The notes under the pieces: generated by a model
The model's database searches: none
Told to the model about the DNA's origin: nothing
Seen by the model: only the letters and a program-made list of their open reading frames with translations
Shown here: positions 24,355 through 33,722 of the stretch, in pieces
Numbering within the stretch: the stretch's first letter is position 1
Layout of the letters: each line of letters begins with the position of its first letter
Translations under genes and position numbers: made by a program
Assembly (NCBI GenBank): GCA_012728775.1
Contig: JAAYEN010000126.1
Coordinates: forward strand, 1 to 33,751
From: Tissierellia bacterium
GTDB taxonomy: Bacteria > Bacillota_A > Clostridia > Tissierellales > Peptoniphilaceae
Reading direction: 5' to 3'
Length of the DNA: 33,751 nt

Positions 24355-25591
24355 TTTCCCACCTCTTAAACAGTAATGAAGCATTATGTCCTCCAAAACC
24401 TAGGGAGTTGCTCATTACGTATTCTAATTCTTTTTCTATGGGCTCATTAGGTACAATATTCAAATCACAATCTGAATCAAACACTTTGTAGTTCAAAGTG
24501 GCTGGCACTATATTTTTATTAAGTGCAACCAATGAAATTATAGCTTCCAGAGCTCCAGAGGCTCCTAATAAGTGTCCCGTCATGGACTTAGTAGAGCTTA
24601 TATATAGATCCTTTGCATGATCTTTAAATACAGTTTTTACAGCTTTAGTCTCTATGGCATCATTTAATTTTGTACTCGTTCCGTGGGCATTAATGTAGTC
24701 TACTTTAGAAGGTTCAATATTAGCTTCTTCAATGGCGTCATTAATTGCTATAGCTGCATATTTTCCATCTTCATGGGGCGCAGTAATGTGGAAAGCATCA
24801 GATGTAGCTCCATAACCTACGATTTCTCCGTAAATTTTTGCTCCTCTTTTCTTTGCATGTTCCAACTCTTCTAAAATCAAAATACCTGCTCCTTCTCCCA
24901 TAACGAATCCGCCTCTTTCAGCATCGAAAGGAATAGACGCTCTATTGGGATCAGTGCTTGTAGATAATGCTTTCATGGAAACAAATCCCCCTACGCCAAG
25001 GGGCGTTATACTAGCCTCTGAGCCACCAGCAACCATTAAATCTGAATATCCATCTTTGATACTTCTATATGCCTGTCCAATGGAATCACTTCCTGCTGCA
25101 CAAGCTGTGACAGTAGCATAATTTTGTCCATTTAATCCTAGATGTATGCCAATTTGAGCTGATGTCATATTGATTATACTCATGGGAATAAAAAATGGAG
25201 AAATTTTATTAAATCCTTTGTCAATACCTTTAGAATGTTCTATTTCAATAGTTTCTATTCCACCAATTCCACTACCTACTATAACGCCACACCTAGTATC
25301 TCCTGCCAATTGCCCCAACTCTAATCCCGCATCTTCGAAAGCAATTTGGGATGCGTATACTCCAAATTGAGTCACTCTATCCATTCTTCTAGCACTTTTC
25401 CTATCGATAAATTTCGTAGGGTCAAAATCCTTTACTTCCCCTGCCAATTTCGCATCAAAATCAGTAGTATCAAAAGCCTCAATAGGTCCTATTGCACATT
25501 TTTTCTCTATTATACTATTATAAATTTCATCAAAAGTATTTCCTATAGAAGTAACAGCTCCAACTCCAGTAATCACAACTCTTCTTCTCAT
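24347..25591 (-). CDS. fabF: 3-oxoacyl-ACP synthase II FabF
   Basis: A 414-residue elongating ketosynthase. The Cys-His-His triad is present: Cys164 in [10 protein letters not shown], His in [11 protein letters not shown] near 305, and His in [10 protein letters not shown] near 342. Length matches FabF. The start codon overlaps the fabG stop as TAATG, with GGAGG about 13 bases upstream inside fabG. There is no FabB-like second ketosynthase in the operon. Confidence 0.95.
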   Translation of the reverse strand: MRRRVVITGVGAVTSIGNTFDEIYNSIIEKKCAIGPIEAFDTTDFDAKLAGEVKDFDPTKFIDRKSARRMDRVTQFGVYASQIAFEDAGLELGQLAGDTRCGVIVGSGIGGIETIEIEHSKGIDKGFNKISPFFIPMSIINMTSAQIGIHLGLNGQNYATVTACAAGSDSIGQAYRSIKDGYSDLMVAGGSEASITPLGVGGFVSMKALSTSTDPNRASIPFDAERGGFVMGEGAGILILEELEHAKKRGAKIYGEIVGYGATSDAFHITAPHEDGKYAAIAINDAIEEANIEPSKVDYINAHGTSTKLNDAIETKAVKTVFKDHAKDLYISSTKSMTGHLLGASGALEAIISLVALNKNIVPATLNYKVFDSDCDLNIVPNEPIEKELEYVMSNSLGFGGHNASLLFKRWENA

Positions 25592-26331
25592 TAGAAATTC
25601 ATTCCTCCATCCACACTTATTACTTGCCCCGTAATGTAATTTGACTCATCTCCTGCTAAGAAAAACACAAGATTAGCCACATCTTCAGGAGAACCCAATC
25701 TTTTTAAAGCAATGGCTTCTTCATATTTTTTTATAATATCTTCAGAAAGTTTGTCAGTCATATCCGATTTAATAAATCCTGGAGCCACTGCATTTACACA
25801 CACTCCCCTAGAGCCTAACTCTTTTGCTAAAGATTTAGTCATACCTATCATTCCCGCTTTAGAAGCAGCATAATTGATTTGGCCTGCATTTCCAGTAATT
25901 CCCACAATACTGGAAATATTTACAATTTTTCCATAACGATTTTTTGACATGTGCTTTGCTGAAACTTTCATCATCATAAAAGCTGATTTTAAATTGGCAT
26001 CAATTACATCATCAAAATCTTCTTCTGACATTCTTAGAATTAATTTATCTCTAGTGATTCCAGCATTGTTTACTAATACTTGGACTTTCCCAAATTGAGA
26101 TACTGTCTCTTCAAAAATTCTTTCACAATCCTCCATTTTGGAGACATCTCCTTGTATTAATAAAACTTCTACTCCGAATTTTTCTAATTCTTCCTTAACA
26201 ATTTTAGCTGCATTTTCATCGGATCTATAATTCAATCCAATATTAAACCCTTCTTTAGCAAGTTTTCTAGCAATTTCTTTTCCAATTCCTCTGCTAGCTC
26301 CTGTAATAAGAGCAGTTTTTCTCTCAGCCAT
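25591..26331 (-). CDS. fabG: 3-oxoacyl-ACP reductase FabG
   Basis: A 246-residue SDR that reduces 3-oxoacyl-ACP with NADPH. TGASRGIG is at 10-17, NNAG near 89, then the catalytic Ser in NISSIVG and YAASK. The C-terminus GQVISVDGGMNF is typical of FabG. The start overlaps the fabD stop by eight bases (ATGGCTGA). Confidence 0.95.
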   Translation of the reverse strand: MAERKTALITGASRGIGKEIARKLAKEGFNIGLNYRSDENAAKIVKEELEKFGVEVLLIQGDVSKMEDCERIFEETVSQFGKVQVLVNNAGITRDKLILRMSEEDFDDVIDANLKSAFMMMKVSAKHMSKNRYGKIVNISSIVGITGNAGQINYAASKAGMIGMTKSLAKELGSRGVCVNAVAPGFIKSDMTDKLSEDIIKKYEEAIALKRLGSPEDVANLVFFLAGDESNYITGQVISVDGGMNF

Positions 26332-27244
26332 TTTTCACCTCTTTTACAAAGCATTCGTAATTTTCCATTGAATCTATTACATAAACATTTGCTTTTCTAT
26401 TTATTTTTTTTATAAACCCTCGAAGTACTCCACCAAATCCCACTTCTACAAAGGTGTCTACTCCTCTTTCAAATAAAAATTCTATACATTCTTGGAAGCG
26501 AACGGTATGAGAAACTTGCTTTGCCATTATTTCCTTAATATCTTCATCGTCTTCTCTAGGTCTTCCGATAAAATTATAAGGAATTTCCACACTTTCATCT
26601 TTAAATTCATATTTGTTAAATAATTTAGACAATTCTTCTTCCACCGGAATCATATACGTGGTGTGAAACGGGCCAGATGTATTGAGTTCTAGCAGTCGTC
26701 TAGCTTTATCTTCAATGGAAATCTTTAATCTATTTAAAGCTTCCACATCCCCTGAAACGACAATTTGTCCTGGACAGTTTAGATTTGAAATTTCTACCCT
26801 TGAATCTCCATCTGATACTTCTTGACAGTAATTTTCAAGTTCCTCTGCTTCCATACCTAAAACTGCAATCATTCCAGAATTTATTTTTCCGCCCACTTCA
26901 GCCATAAGTTTGCCTCTGATTTGTGCAATTTCAATAGCTTCCTCTGATGTTATTACTTCCGAATGGGCTAAAGCTGCATATTCACCTATACTTAACCCTG
27001 CAGTATAATCAAATACTACACCATCTTCTTTAAACATTTCACTTATCATGGTTTGATAAGCTATCATGGCAGGTTGAGTATTTTCCGTTTGGGATATGGT
27101 TTCCAAATCAGCTTCAAATAAAATCTCTTTTAAATTTTCATCTAATTTGTCATAATAATCCTTTGCAAAAGAGTCACTAAGATAAAAATCTTCACCCATC
27201 TTCTCCTGTTGGCTACCTTGGCCAGCAAATAGTATAGCTTTCAT
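26324..27244 (-). CDS. fabD: Malonyl-CoA:ACP transacylase FabD
   Basis: A 306-residue acyltransferase that loads malonate onto ACP. GQGSQ is at 9-13, the nucleophile Ser85 lies in GLSIGEYAA, Arg110 in QIRGKLM and His194 in SGPFHTTYM. All catalytic residues are present. The start overlaps the preceding stop as TAATG. Confidence 0.94.
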   Translation of the reverse strand: MKAILFAGQGSQQEKMGEDFYLSDSFAKDYYDKLDENLKEILFEADLETISQTENTQPAMIAYQTMISEMFKEDGVVFDYTAGLSIGEYAALAHSEVITSEEAIEIAQIRGKLMAEVGGKINSGMIAVLGMEAEELENYCQEVSDGDSRVEISNLNCPGQIVVSGDVEALNRLKISIEDKARRLLELNTSGPFHTTYMIPVEEELSKLFNKYEFKDESVEIPYNFIGRPREDDEDIKEIMAKQVSHTVRFQECIEFLFERGVDTFVEVGFGGVLRGFIKKINRKANVYVIDSMENYECFVKEVKNG

Positions 27245-28290
27245 TAAGTCAGCTCCTTTGTCAAATCTTCAATTACTTCCTTTACCGATTGTAATTTAGT
27301 TATTTTCCCAACATTTACACCTGAGAAAACTAATCCTTCTTCTAAGTTTCCTGTTACAGAATTTATTAATGCTGAACTGATACAATATTTAGTACTTCCT
27401 GGATCGCAAGGCACCAAACAGTTTTGACAACTTTTAGGTTTTATCCTTCCCTCTCTTTCTACTCTCTCAAGTAAAGGAGTGTTTACGGCTCTACCCGGCA
27501 TACCTACAGGACTATATATAACCTTTAAGTCGTCAGCAGTAGCATTAACTACATGATCTTTAAATATATCTGAAGCGTCACATTCATGGGTTGCAATAAA
27601 TCTAGTTCCCAGTTGCACTCCATTTGCCCCTAAATCCAAAAATTCCTTCACATCAGCTCCATCGAAAATACCTCCAGCAGCAATTACAGGAAAATCGTAA
27701 CCTTTTTCTTCTCGGTATTCTAAAATTTCCTTTAAATTTTCCCGAATCATATCTTCCCCTTCAATTTCTTCGATAGAATATCCTAAATGTCCTCCTGCTT
27801 TGACACCTTCAAGGATTACAAAATCAGGAAGTCTGTCAAATTTCTTTTTCCAAGTACGAATTATTACATCCAATGCCCTTTTTGAAGATACAATTGGAGC
27901 AATTAATACATCAGTTCCTGCAACTATTTCAGGTAATTTCAAAGGAAGACCAGCACCAACTACTAAAGCATCTGCACCATTCTCAGCTGCAAATTTAGCA
28001 AGTTCCGTAAATTCTGTAATAGCTTGCATTATATTAACGGCAATCATGCCTTTTCCCTTTGATATTTCTTTGGCCTTTTCTATTTCTTTTTTCAAAGCTC
28101 TCATATTAGCTTCTATGTTATTTTTCTTATAATCAGGTTCTCTAAACCCTATGCCCACGGAAGAAATCGTGCCTACGCCACCTTCTAAAGCGACGTGACC
28201 TGCTAAATTACCTAAAGATACTCCAACACCCATGCCCCCTTGAACAATAGGTATGTCCATGGTGAATTTTCCAATTTTTAAAGGTTTCAT
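27244..28290 (-). CDS. Second FabK/nitronate-monooxygenase-like flavoprotein with Cys motif
   Basis: A 348-residue FMN-dependent TIM-barrel protein of the FabK/NMO (2-nitropropane dioxygenase) superfamily. IVQGGMGVG is at the start, KAGGHLGY in the middle (the His-containing loop) and AAGGIFDGADVKEFLDLGANGVQLGTRF at the phosphate-binding end. Unlike FabK it carries a C-terminal cysteine-rich segment (CQNCLVPCDPG...YC) that could bind a metal or FeS cluster. The ATG at 28290 overlaps the fabK stop (ATGA) and has AAGGA upstream; a GTG two codons earlier is less likely. Its place inside the fab operon suggests a lipid-linked role: a second enoyl reductase, or a protector against odd substrates. 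This is inference. Confidence 0.8.
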   Translation of the reverse strand: MKPLKIGKFTMDIPIVQGGMGVGVSLGNLAGHVALEGGVGTISSVGIGFREPDYKKNNIEANMRALKKEIEKAKEISKGKGMIAVNIMQAITEFTELAKFAAENGADALVVGAGLPLKLPEIVAGTDVLIAPIVSSKRALDVIIRTWKKKFDRLPDFVILEGVKAGGHLGYSIEEIEGEDMIRENLKEILEYREEKGYDFPVIAAGGIFDGADVKEFLDLGANGVQLGTRFIATHECDASDIFKDHVVNATADDLKVIYSPVGMPGRAVNTPLLERVEREGRIKPKSCQNCLVPCDPGSTKYCISSALINSVTGNLEEGLVFSGVNVGKITKLQSVKEVIEDLTKELT

Positions 28291-29213
28291 TTGCACATTC
28301 CTTCTTTCACTTTAAGGTAGTCTTCATATAATTCTTCAATTATTTCTTTTACAGGTCTTTTTTCATTAATTTGTGGTGAAACAAGTCCCGCCATCAATGA
28401 ACCTTGGTCTACATCTCCTTCTTGAACAGCTTTTCTTAAAGCACCCATAGTGAAAACTTCCAATTGTTCTAAATCCCAACCTTCTTTTTCCCTATTAATA
28501 TATTCATTGGTCATAGAGTTTCTTATTACTCTCGTAGGAACTCCTCTAATTCTTCCAATTACAGTTATATGAGTATCCTTAGCTTTAATAACCCTGTCTT
28601 TATAATTGTCATGAATCGGACATTCGTCAGCAACTAAAAGCATGGTGCCCACTTGAATTCCCACTGCTCCTAAAACTTCTGCTGCAAACATCTGTCTTCC
28701 ATTGGCAATTCCACCTGCTCCTATTACAGGAATACTAACTCTATCTTTCACTTGTGGAATCAAAGTCATAGTAGTCATTTCGCCAACATGGCCTCCAGCT
28801 TCAGTTCCTTCAGCTATTACAGCATCTACGCCTAACCTCTCCATTTTTACTGCCATGGTAGGATTTGCAATTACAGGAATTACTACTGAGCCCTTGTTTT
28901 TCCACATGCTAATATATCTTCCAGGATTTCCTGCGCCAGTAGTTACAACTGGTACTCGCATCTCTTCAATAATTTCAGCCATTTCTTGAACGTGATAGTT
29001 CATAAGCATTAAATTTACGCCAAAGGGCTTATCAGTCAATGTTCTAATCTTTTCAATTTCTGCTCTTAATCCCTCTGGCTTTAGCCCACCGCTGGCTATC
29101 AGTCCTAATCCACCAGCATTTGATACTGCCGCCGCAAATTCTGCAGTTGCAATATTAGCCATGCCCCCTTGGATTACAGGGTATTTCACATCAATAATAT
29201 CTCTTAAATCCAT
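28287..29213 (-). CDS. fabK: Enoyl-ACP reductase II FabK
   Basis: A 308-residue FMN-dependent enoyl-ACP reductase that completes each elongation cycle. VIQGGMANIA is at the N-terminus, the conserved EGTEAGGHVGEMTTM loop carries the active-site His, and the GAGGIANGRQM phosphate-binding segment follows. The ATG at 29213 follows AGGTGA; upstream in-frame codons (a TTG at 29228) lie inside fabH. FabK, rather than FabI, is typical of streptococci and clostridia and implies resistance to triclosan-type FabI inhibitors. Confidence 0.92.
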   Translation of the reverse strand: MDLRDIIDVKYPVIQGGMANIATAEFAAAVSNAGGLGLIASGGLKPEGLRAEIEKIRTLTDKPFGVNLMLMNYHVQEMAEIIEEMRVPVVTTGAGNPGRYISMWKNKGSVVIPVIANPTMAVKMERLGVDAVIAEGTEAGGHVGEMTTMTLIPQVKDRVSIPVIGAGGIANGRQMFAAEVLGAVGIQVGTMLLVADECPIHDNYKDRVIKAKDTHITVIGRIRGVPTRVIRNSMTNEYINREKEGWDLEQLEVFTMGALRKAVQEGDVDQGSLMAGLVSPQINEKRPVKEIIEELYEDYLKVKEGMCK

Positions 29214-29221
29214 TTTTTCAC

Positions 29222-30148
29222 CTACCAAGTAATTACAGTTGATGCCCAGCTCAAGCCCCCACCGAAACCTGAAAGGACAATTTTCATATTCTCCCTAAAA
29301 TAACCTTTTTCATTCATCTCATCTAGCGCAATTGGAATACTAGCAGCAGAAGTGTTTCCGTAGTTTTGTAAATTCATATAGAATTTATTCTCATCTAAAC
29401 CCAACTTTTTTCTCACATGCTCAATAATTCTTTTATTTGCTTGATGAAATACGTAATAATCTATATCTTCATATTCTAAATTAGCTTTTTCTAATACTTT
29501 AAAAACAGATTCCACCATAATGTTAGTTGCAAATCTAAATACTGCTTTTCCTTCCATTCGAAGTGCTACGTCTCTATCAGGATTATTAACCCTACCTAGA
29601 GCATGTAAAGATTCAAAATCTCCACTGGATCCAATATCAAAAAAAGATTTTTCTTCATTTTTTTCTACTAGTGCAGCTCCCGCTCCATCTCCAAATAAAA
29701 TTGAAGTCGTACGGTCTTCCATATCCAAAACCTTTGAAATAGTTTCCGCACCTACTAATATTCCTCTTTTACCTGTATCTAATAGTGAATCCATCACTTT
29801 TAATCCTGCAACAAAACCACTACACGCCATATTAAAATCAAAAGCTATACTTTCATTTTTTATATTAAGCTCTTTTTGAATCATGGAAGCTATGGAAGGA
29901 GTAATCAAATCTGGAGTAAATGTAGCTACTAAAACCACATCTACATTGGAAAGATCTTCATCTCTAAATTTTTCTACAGCTTTTAAGGCTAAATCTGAAG
30001 TATCTTCATCTTCAGCAAATCTTCTAGTTTCTATTCCTGTTCTACTGCGAATCCACTCGTCACTAGTATCCATGATTTTTGCAAATTCGTCATTTGTTAC
30101 TATTTTTGGAGGAACATATCTGCTTGTTTTAATTATTTTTAAACCCAT
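29222..30148 (-). CDS. fabH: 3-oxoacyl-ACP synthase III FabH
   Basis: A 308-residue initiating ketosynthase that condenses acyl-CoA with malonyl-ACP. The Cys-His-Asn triad is visible: Cys109 in NMACSGF, His in YVFHQANKRI near 234, and Asn in NYGNTSAAS near 264. The start overlaps the accA stop as TAATG. Confidence 0.95.
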   Translation of the reverse strand: MGLKIIKTSRYVPPKIVTNDEFAKIMDTSDEWIRSRTGIETRRFAEDEDTSDLALKAVEKFRDEDLSNVDVVLVATFTPDLITPSIASMIQKELNIKNESIAFDFNMACSGFVAGLKVMDSLLDTGKRGILVGAETISKVLDMEDRTTSILFGDGAGAALVEKNEEKSFFDIGSSGDFESLHALGRVNNPDRDVALRMEGKAVFRFATNIMVESVFKVLEKANLEYEDIDYYVFHQANKRIIEHVRKKLGLDENKFYMNLQNYGNTSAASIPIALDEMNEKGYFRENMKIVLSGFGGGLSWASTVITW

Positions 30149-31056
30149 TATCTACCTATCCTCCTAAATTTTTCTACTCTATCACTTTGTATTTTATTTT
30201 TCGAAACTTTTTCTAGACTTTTTAACTCTTCTTCCAAAGCCTCACCTAATCTAGCCATATTTACTGCAAAATCTTCTTTTAAAAAAGAAACATCTTCTTC
30301 TACTACCCTGTCTACTACTTTTAGATCTAGTAAATCCTTTGCAGTTAGTTTCATAATTTTACTAGCTTCTCTAGCCCTTGAAGCATCCTTCCAGATTATG
30401 GAAGAAAAACCTTCTGGAGATAAGATAGAATATACTGAATTTTCAAAAAGCACCACCTTATTACCCACACCTAAAGCTAAAGCTCCACCTGAACCACCTT
30501 CCCCTGTTACTACAGAGATGATAGGAACTTTTAAGCTAAAGGAGTTCATAATAGATTGGGCTATCGCCTCTCCTTGGCCTCTTTCCTCAGCCCCAAGTCC
30601 TGGATATGCACCTGATGTATCTATAAATGTCAAAATTGGTCTGCCAAATTTATTAGCTTGATTCATAAGCCTTTGAGCCTTTCTATATCCTTCAGGATTG
30701 GGCATACCAAAATTAGTCTTTAAATTTTCTTCGATATTTTTTCCTTTTTTTGTACCTAAAAAAGTAACAGAGCGCCCATTAAATTTTCCTATACCGCCAA
30801 TAAGGCAATAATCTTCTCCAAATAATCTATCTCCCGCCAAATAAACTTTTTCTCTAATTAAATGATCTATAAATTCATCTGCCTTAGGTCTTTCCTTGTG
30901 TCTTGCTAAATATACTCTATCAAAGGGTTCCAGCTCGGATTTTGCTAATTTTCGCAAATCTTCCATTTCCTTTTTTATTTTTTTCTTTTCCCCATTAGGA
31001 GCTTCTTTATATTTATTTGCCAAGACTAAATATTCTTGTTCTCTTTTATCAATCAT
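30148..31056 (-). CDS. accA: Acetyl-CoA carboxylase carboxyltransferase alpha subunit
   Basis: A 302-residue carboxyltransferase alpha subunit that works with AccD to move CO2 from biotin to acetyl-CoA. The crotonase-like core is visible with GAYPGLGAEERGQGEAIA, then VTGEGGSGGALALGVGNKV. The N-terminal helical region has the usual YLARHKERP. The ATG follows GAGGGG. Confidence 0.94.
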   Translation of the reverse strand: MIDKREQEYLVLANKYKEAPNGEKKKIKKEMEDLRKLAKSELEPFDRVYLARHKERPKADEFIDHLIREKVYLAGDRLFGEDYCLIGGIGKFNGRSVTFLGTKKGKNIEENLKTNFGMPNPEGYRKAQRLMNQANKFGRPILTFIDTSGAYPGLGAEERGQGEAIAQSIMNSFSLKVPIISVVTGEGGSGGALALGVGNKVVLFENSVYSILSPEGFSSIIWKDASRAREASKIMKLTAKDLLDLKVVDRVVEEDVSFLKEDFAVNMARLGEALEEELKSLEKVSKNKIQSDRVEKFRRIGR

Positions 31057-31065
31057 ATAAACCCC

Positions 31066-31899
31066 TCAATGTATACTCAATATTCTATGGAGATAAGCTA
31101 CTAGAATTCGTCTTTCTAAAATTATATCTACAAAGCCATGATCTCTTTGAAATTCCGATCTTTGGAATCCTTCAGGAAGTTCTTCTCCTATGGTTTGTTT
31201 TATAACTCGTGGTCCTGCAAAACCTATTAAAGCCTTGGGTTCAGCTATTTCAATATCAGCAAGGGATGCAAAACTAGCAGTTACGCCACCTGTTGTTGGA
31301 TTGGTAAAAACATTAATGTATAAAAGTCCAGCTTCTGAATGCTCCCTTACTGCATTGGAAGTTTTAGCCATTTGCATCAAGGAAATAATTCCCTCTTGCA
31401 TCCTAGCTCCCCCACTGGCAGAAAAGGAAATAACTGGCAATCTCCTTTTAGTTGCAAATTCAAAAGCCTTTGTAATCTCTTCTCCCACATAAGATCCCAT
31501 GCTTCCCATTAAAAATCCTTTATCCAAAACTATAACGACTGTATCTTTATCTTTTATATTTCCACGAGCACATATTACACCTTCATCTGCTCCACTTTTT
31601 ATCTTATTTTCCCTTAATTTATCTTGATAATCTGGATAGTCCAAAGGATTTGGATATCTAGGTTTTGAACTAATTATTCTATAACCCGGCTCCAAAATCA
31701 TATTCAATCGATCCTTGGAGTTCATATAGTTGTGAAAACCACAGTTTGGACAAACAAAATGAGTCTCCACCATTTTTTGTCTCAAAACAGGAGTTTTACA
31801 ATCTTCACATGTGATATAAAGGTCTTCTCTAGTATCTCCTTTTGTTCTATTTCTTCTTAACAAAGAAAGGAGAGATTTACGAGTTTTTAAATCTTCCAA
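31066..31899 (-). CDS. accD: Acetyl-CoA carboxylase carboxyltransferase beta subunit
   Basis: A 277-residue carboxyltransferase beta subunit. The N-terminal zinc ribbon is Cys31, Cys34, Cys50 and Cys53, followed by the crotonase-like core (SFSASGGARMQEG, then TNPTTGGVTASFA). It begins with TTG, eight bases after GGAGG at the end of accC; no ATG is available nearby. A rare start may lower its synthesis relative to neighbours, although AccA and AccD are needed in equal amounts. Confidence 0.93.
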   Translation of the reverse strand: MEDLKTRKSLLSLLRRNRTKGDTREDLYITCEDCKTPVLRQKMVETHFVCPNCGFHNYMNSKDRLNMILEPGYRIISSKPRYPNPLDYPDYQDKLRENKIKSGADEGVICARGNIKDKDTVVIVLDKGFLMGSMGSYVGEEITKAFEFATKRRLPVISFSASGGARMQEGIISLMQMAKTSNAVREHSEAGLLYINVFTNPTTGGVTASFASLADIEIAEPKALIGFAGPRVIKQTIGEELPEGFQRSEFQRDHGFVDIILERRILVAYLHRILSIH

Positions 31900-31903
31900 T
31901 TAG

Positions 31904-33277
31904 TTATCCTCCTATCACTCTTATTTGTTCCAAAAGATATTCCATTCTTTCTTCAATATATGCAGTGGAATAATTTCCCCTTAAAAATATAGGGTCATGA
32001 AGTATGGCGTATTGAATTCCTAAATTTGTGACAATTCCAGAAATAATAGTTTCTTCAATAGCTCGTCTCATTCTCCTAACTGCTTCTAGCCTAGTTTTAC
32101 CATGAACAATTATCTTTCCAAGCATGGAATCATAGTATGGAGATATTTCACAGTCACTGAACAAAAACGTGTCAAATCTTGTACTAAAACCTCCCGGTTG
32201 GAAAAAGAAATCAATTTTTCCCACATTAGGTCTAAATCCTTCCAACGGATTTTCCGCATTGACTCTCACTTCAATAGCGTGACCTCTCAATTTGATATCT
32301 TCTTGTTTATAGTGAAGTTTTAAACCACTTGCAATCCTAAGCTGTTCTCTTAGTAAATCCACGTCGGTAACCATTTCAGTTACAGGATGCTCAACTTGGA
32401 TTCTAGTATTCATTTCTATAAAATAATAGTTTCCCTCTTGGTCAACTATAAATTCCACTGTACCTGCATTTTCATAATTACAAGCTTTAGCAGCTTTTAT
32501 TGCAACTTGTCCCATTTCTTCTCGTAAAGCATCAGTTAAAAAAGTAGAGGGTGATTCTTCTATCATTTTTTGATTTTTTCTTTGGATAGAACATTCCCTC
32601 TCGCCTAGATGTATTACATTACCGAAGCTATCTGCTAGTATTTGAAATTCTATATGTTTTGGATTTAAAATTAATTTTTCCAAATATACTTCATCATTTC
32701 CAAAGGCTTGCATGGCTTCAGATTTTGCACTATTGTATGCATCTTCTAATTTATCCTTATGAAAAACAGCCCTCATTCCTCTACCGCCGCCTCCACTAGA
32801 GGCTTTTATTAGTACAGGATATCCAATTTCTTCAGAAACTTCCCTAGCTTCCTCTAGAGTGCTAATTATTCCTTCAGAGCCTGGAACTGTAGGCACTCCA
32901 CTGGCCATCATTAGTTCTCTAGCTTTGGATTTTTCTCCCATCAATTCTATAATATCGCCAGAAGGTCCAACGAATTTCATGCCGTTTTCTTCTACTGTTC
33001 GTGCAAAATTAGGATTTTCAGACAAAAATCCGTACCCTGGATGAATTCCATCACAGTTCATCTCTATTGCAGCAGTTAAGATATTGTCTACATTTAAATA
33101 ACTTTCTTGAGAGCGAGGTCCGCCTATGCAGATTGCATAATCTGCCATTAGGACGTGAAGTTGGTTTCTATCAACAGTTGAATACACTGCAACAGTTTCA
33201 ATTCCTAATTCTCTACAAGATCTGATTATTCTAATAGCGATTTCTCCCCTATTAGCAATCAATACTCTATTTAGCAT
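31904..33277 (-). CDS. accC: Acetyl-CoA carboxylase biotin carboxylase subunit
   Basis: A 457-residue ATP-grasp enzyme that carboxylates the biotin on AccB. The N-terminal RVLIANRGEIAIRIIR, the glycine-rich ATP loop KASSGGGGRGMRA near 158-170, the HIEFQ segment and EMNTRIQVEHPVTE near 288-301 are all present, including the catalytic Arg in that block. Length is normal. The start overlaps the accB stop as TAATG, with GAGGAA upstream. Confidence 0.95.
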   Translation of the reverse strand: MLNRVLIANRGEIAIRIIRSCRELGIETVAVYSTVDRNQLHVLMADYAICIGGPRSQESYLNVDNILTAAIEMNCDGIHPGYGFLSENPNFARTVEENGMKFVGPSGDIIELMGEKSKARELMMASGVPTVPGSEGIISTLEEAREVSEEIGYPVLIKASSGGGGRGMRAVFHKDKLEDAYNSAKSEAMQAFGNDEVYLEKLILNPKHIEFQILADSFGNVIHLGERECSIQRKNQKMIEESPSTFLTDALREEMGQVAIKAAKACNYENAGTVEFIVDQEGNYYFIEMNTRIQVEHPVTEMVTDVDLLREQLRIASGLKLHYKQEDIKLRGHAIEVRVNAENPLEGFRPNVGKIDFFFQPGGFSTRFDTFLFSDCEISPYYDSMLGKIIVHGKTRLEAVRRMRRAIEETIISGIVTNLGIQYAILHDPIFLRGNYSTAYIEERMEYLLEQIRVIGG

Positions 33278-33720
33278 TATAGTTCCTCTATTTCAAATAA
33301 TTCGTCTTCATAACCTATAAGGTCCCCGTTAATTGCCAAAACTTTTTTAACAGTACCAGAAACTGGGCTTTTTATTTCATTTAGCATTTTCATAGCTTCA
33401 AGTATGCAAAGTACATCTCCAGCTGATACCTTTTGTCCAACTTCTACGAAAGGTCTCGCACCAGGAGATGGCGCAGTATAAAAAGTTCCCACTAAGGGAG
33501 CCTTTACTATATATCCAGAAGGCTCTTCTAAGACAGGAGCCTCTTCTATTTTTTGAGCTACATCAGCTTGAATCGTATTTGAAGAGTCAGAAAGGGTGTA
33601 AGTCACTTGTCCTCCACCCTTTTCCATTGCTATTCTTAAATTTTCATCTTCAACTTCTAATTTAGAAATTTTGCTTTCTTCAAATAGTTCAAGGATAGCT
33701 TTGATTTTATCTAAATCCAT
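33277..33720 (-). CDS. accB: Biotin carboxyl carrier protein AccB
   Basis: A 147-residue biotin carrier. The C-terminal lipoyl/biotinyl domain contains the target Lys111 in CILEAMKMLNE, with the upstream GTFYTAPSPGA thumb motif. The linker in the middle is rich in Ala, Glu and Pro. There is no strong ribosome site; the ATG lies two bases after the stop codon of an upstream frame, which suggests translational coupling to a gene just outside the window. Confidence 0.94.
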   Translation of the reverse strand: MDLDKIKAILELFEESKISKLEVEDENLRIAMEKGGGQVTYTLSDSSNTIQADVAQKIEEAPVLEEPSGYIVKAPLVGTFYTAPSPGARPFVEVGQKVSAGDVLCILEAMKMLNEIKSPVSGTVKKVLAINGDLIGYEDELFEIEEL

Positions 33721-33722
33721 AA

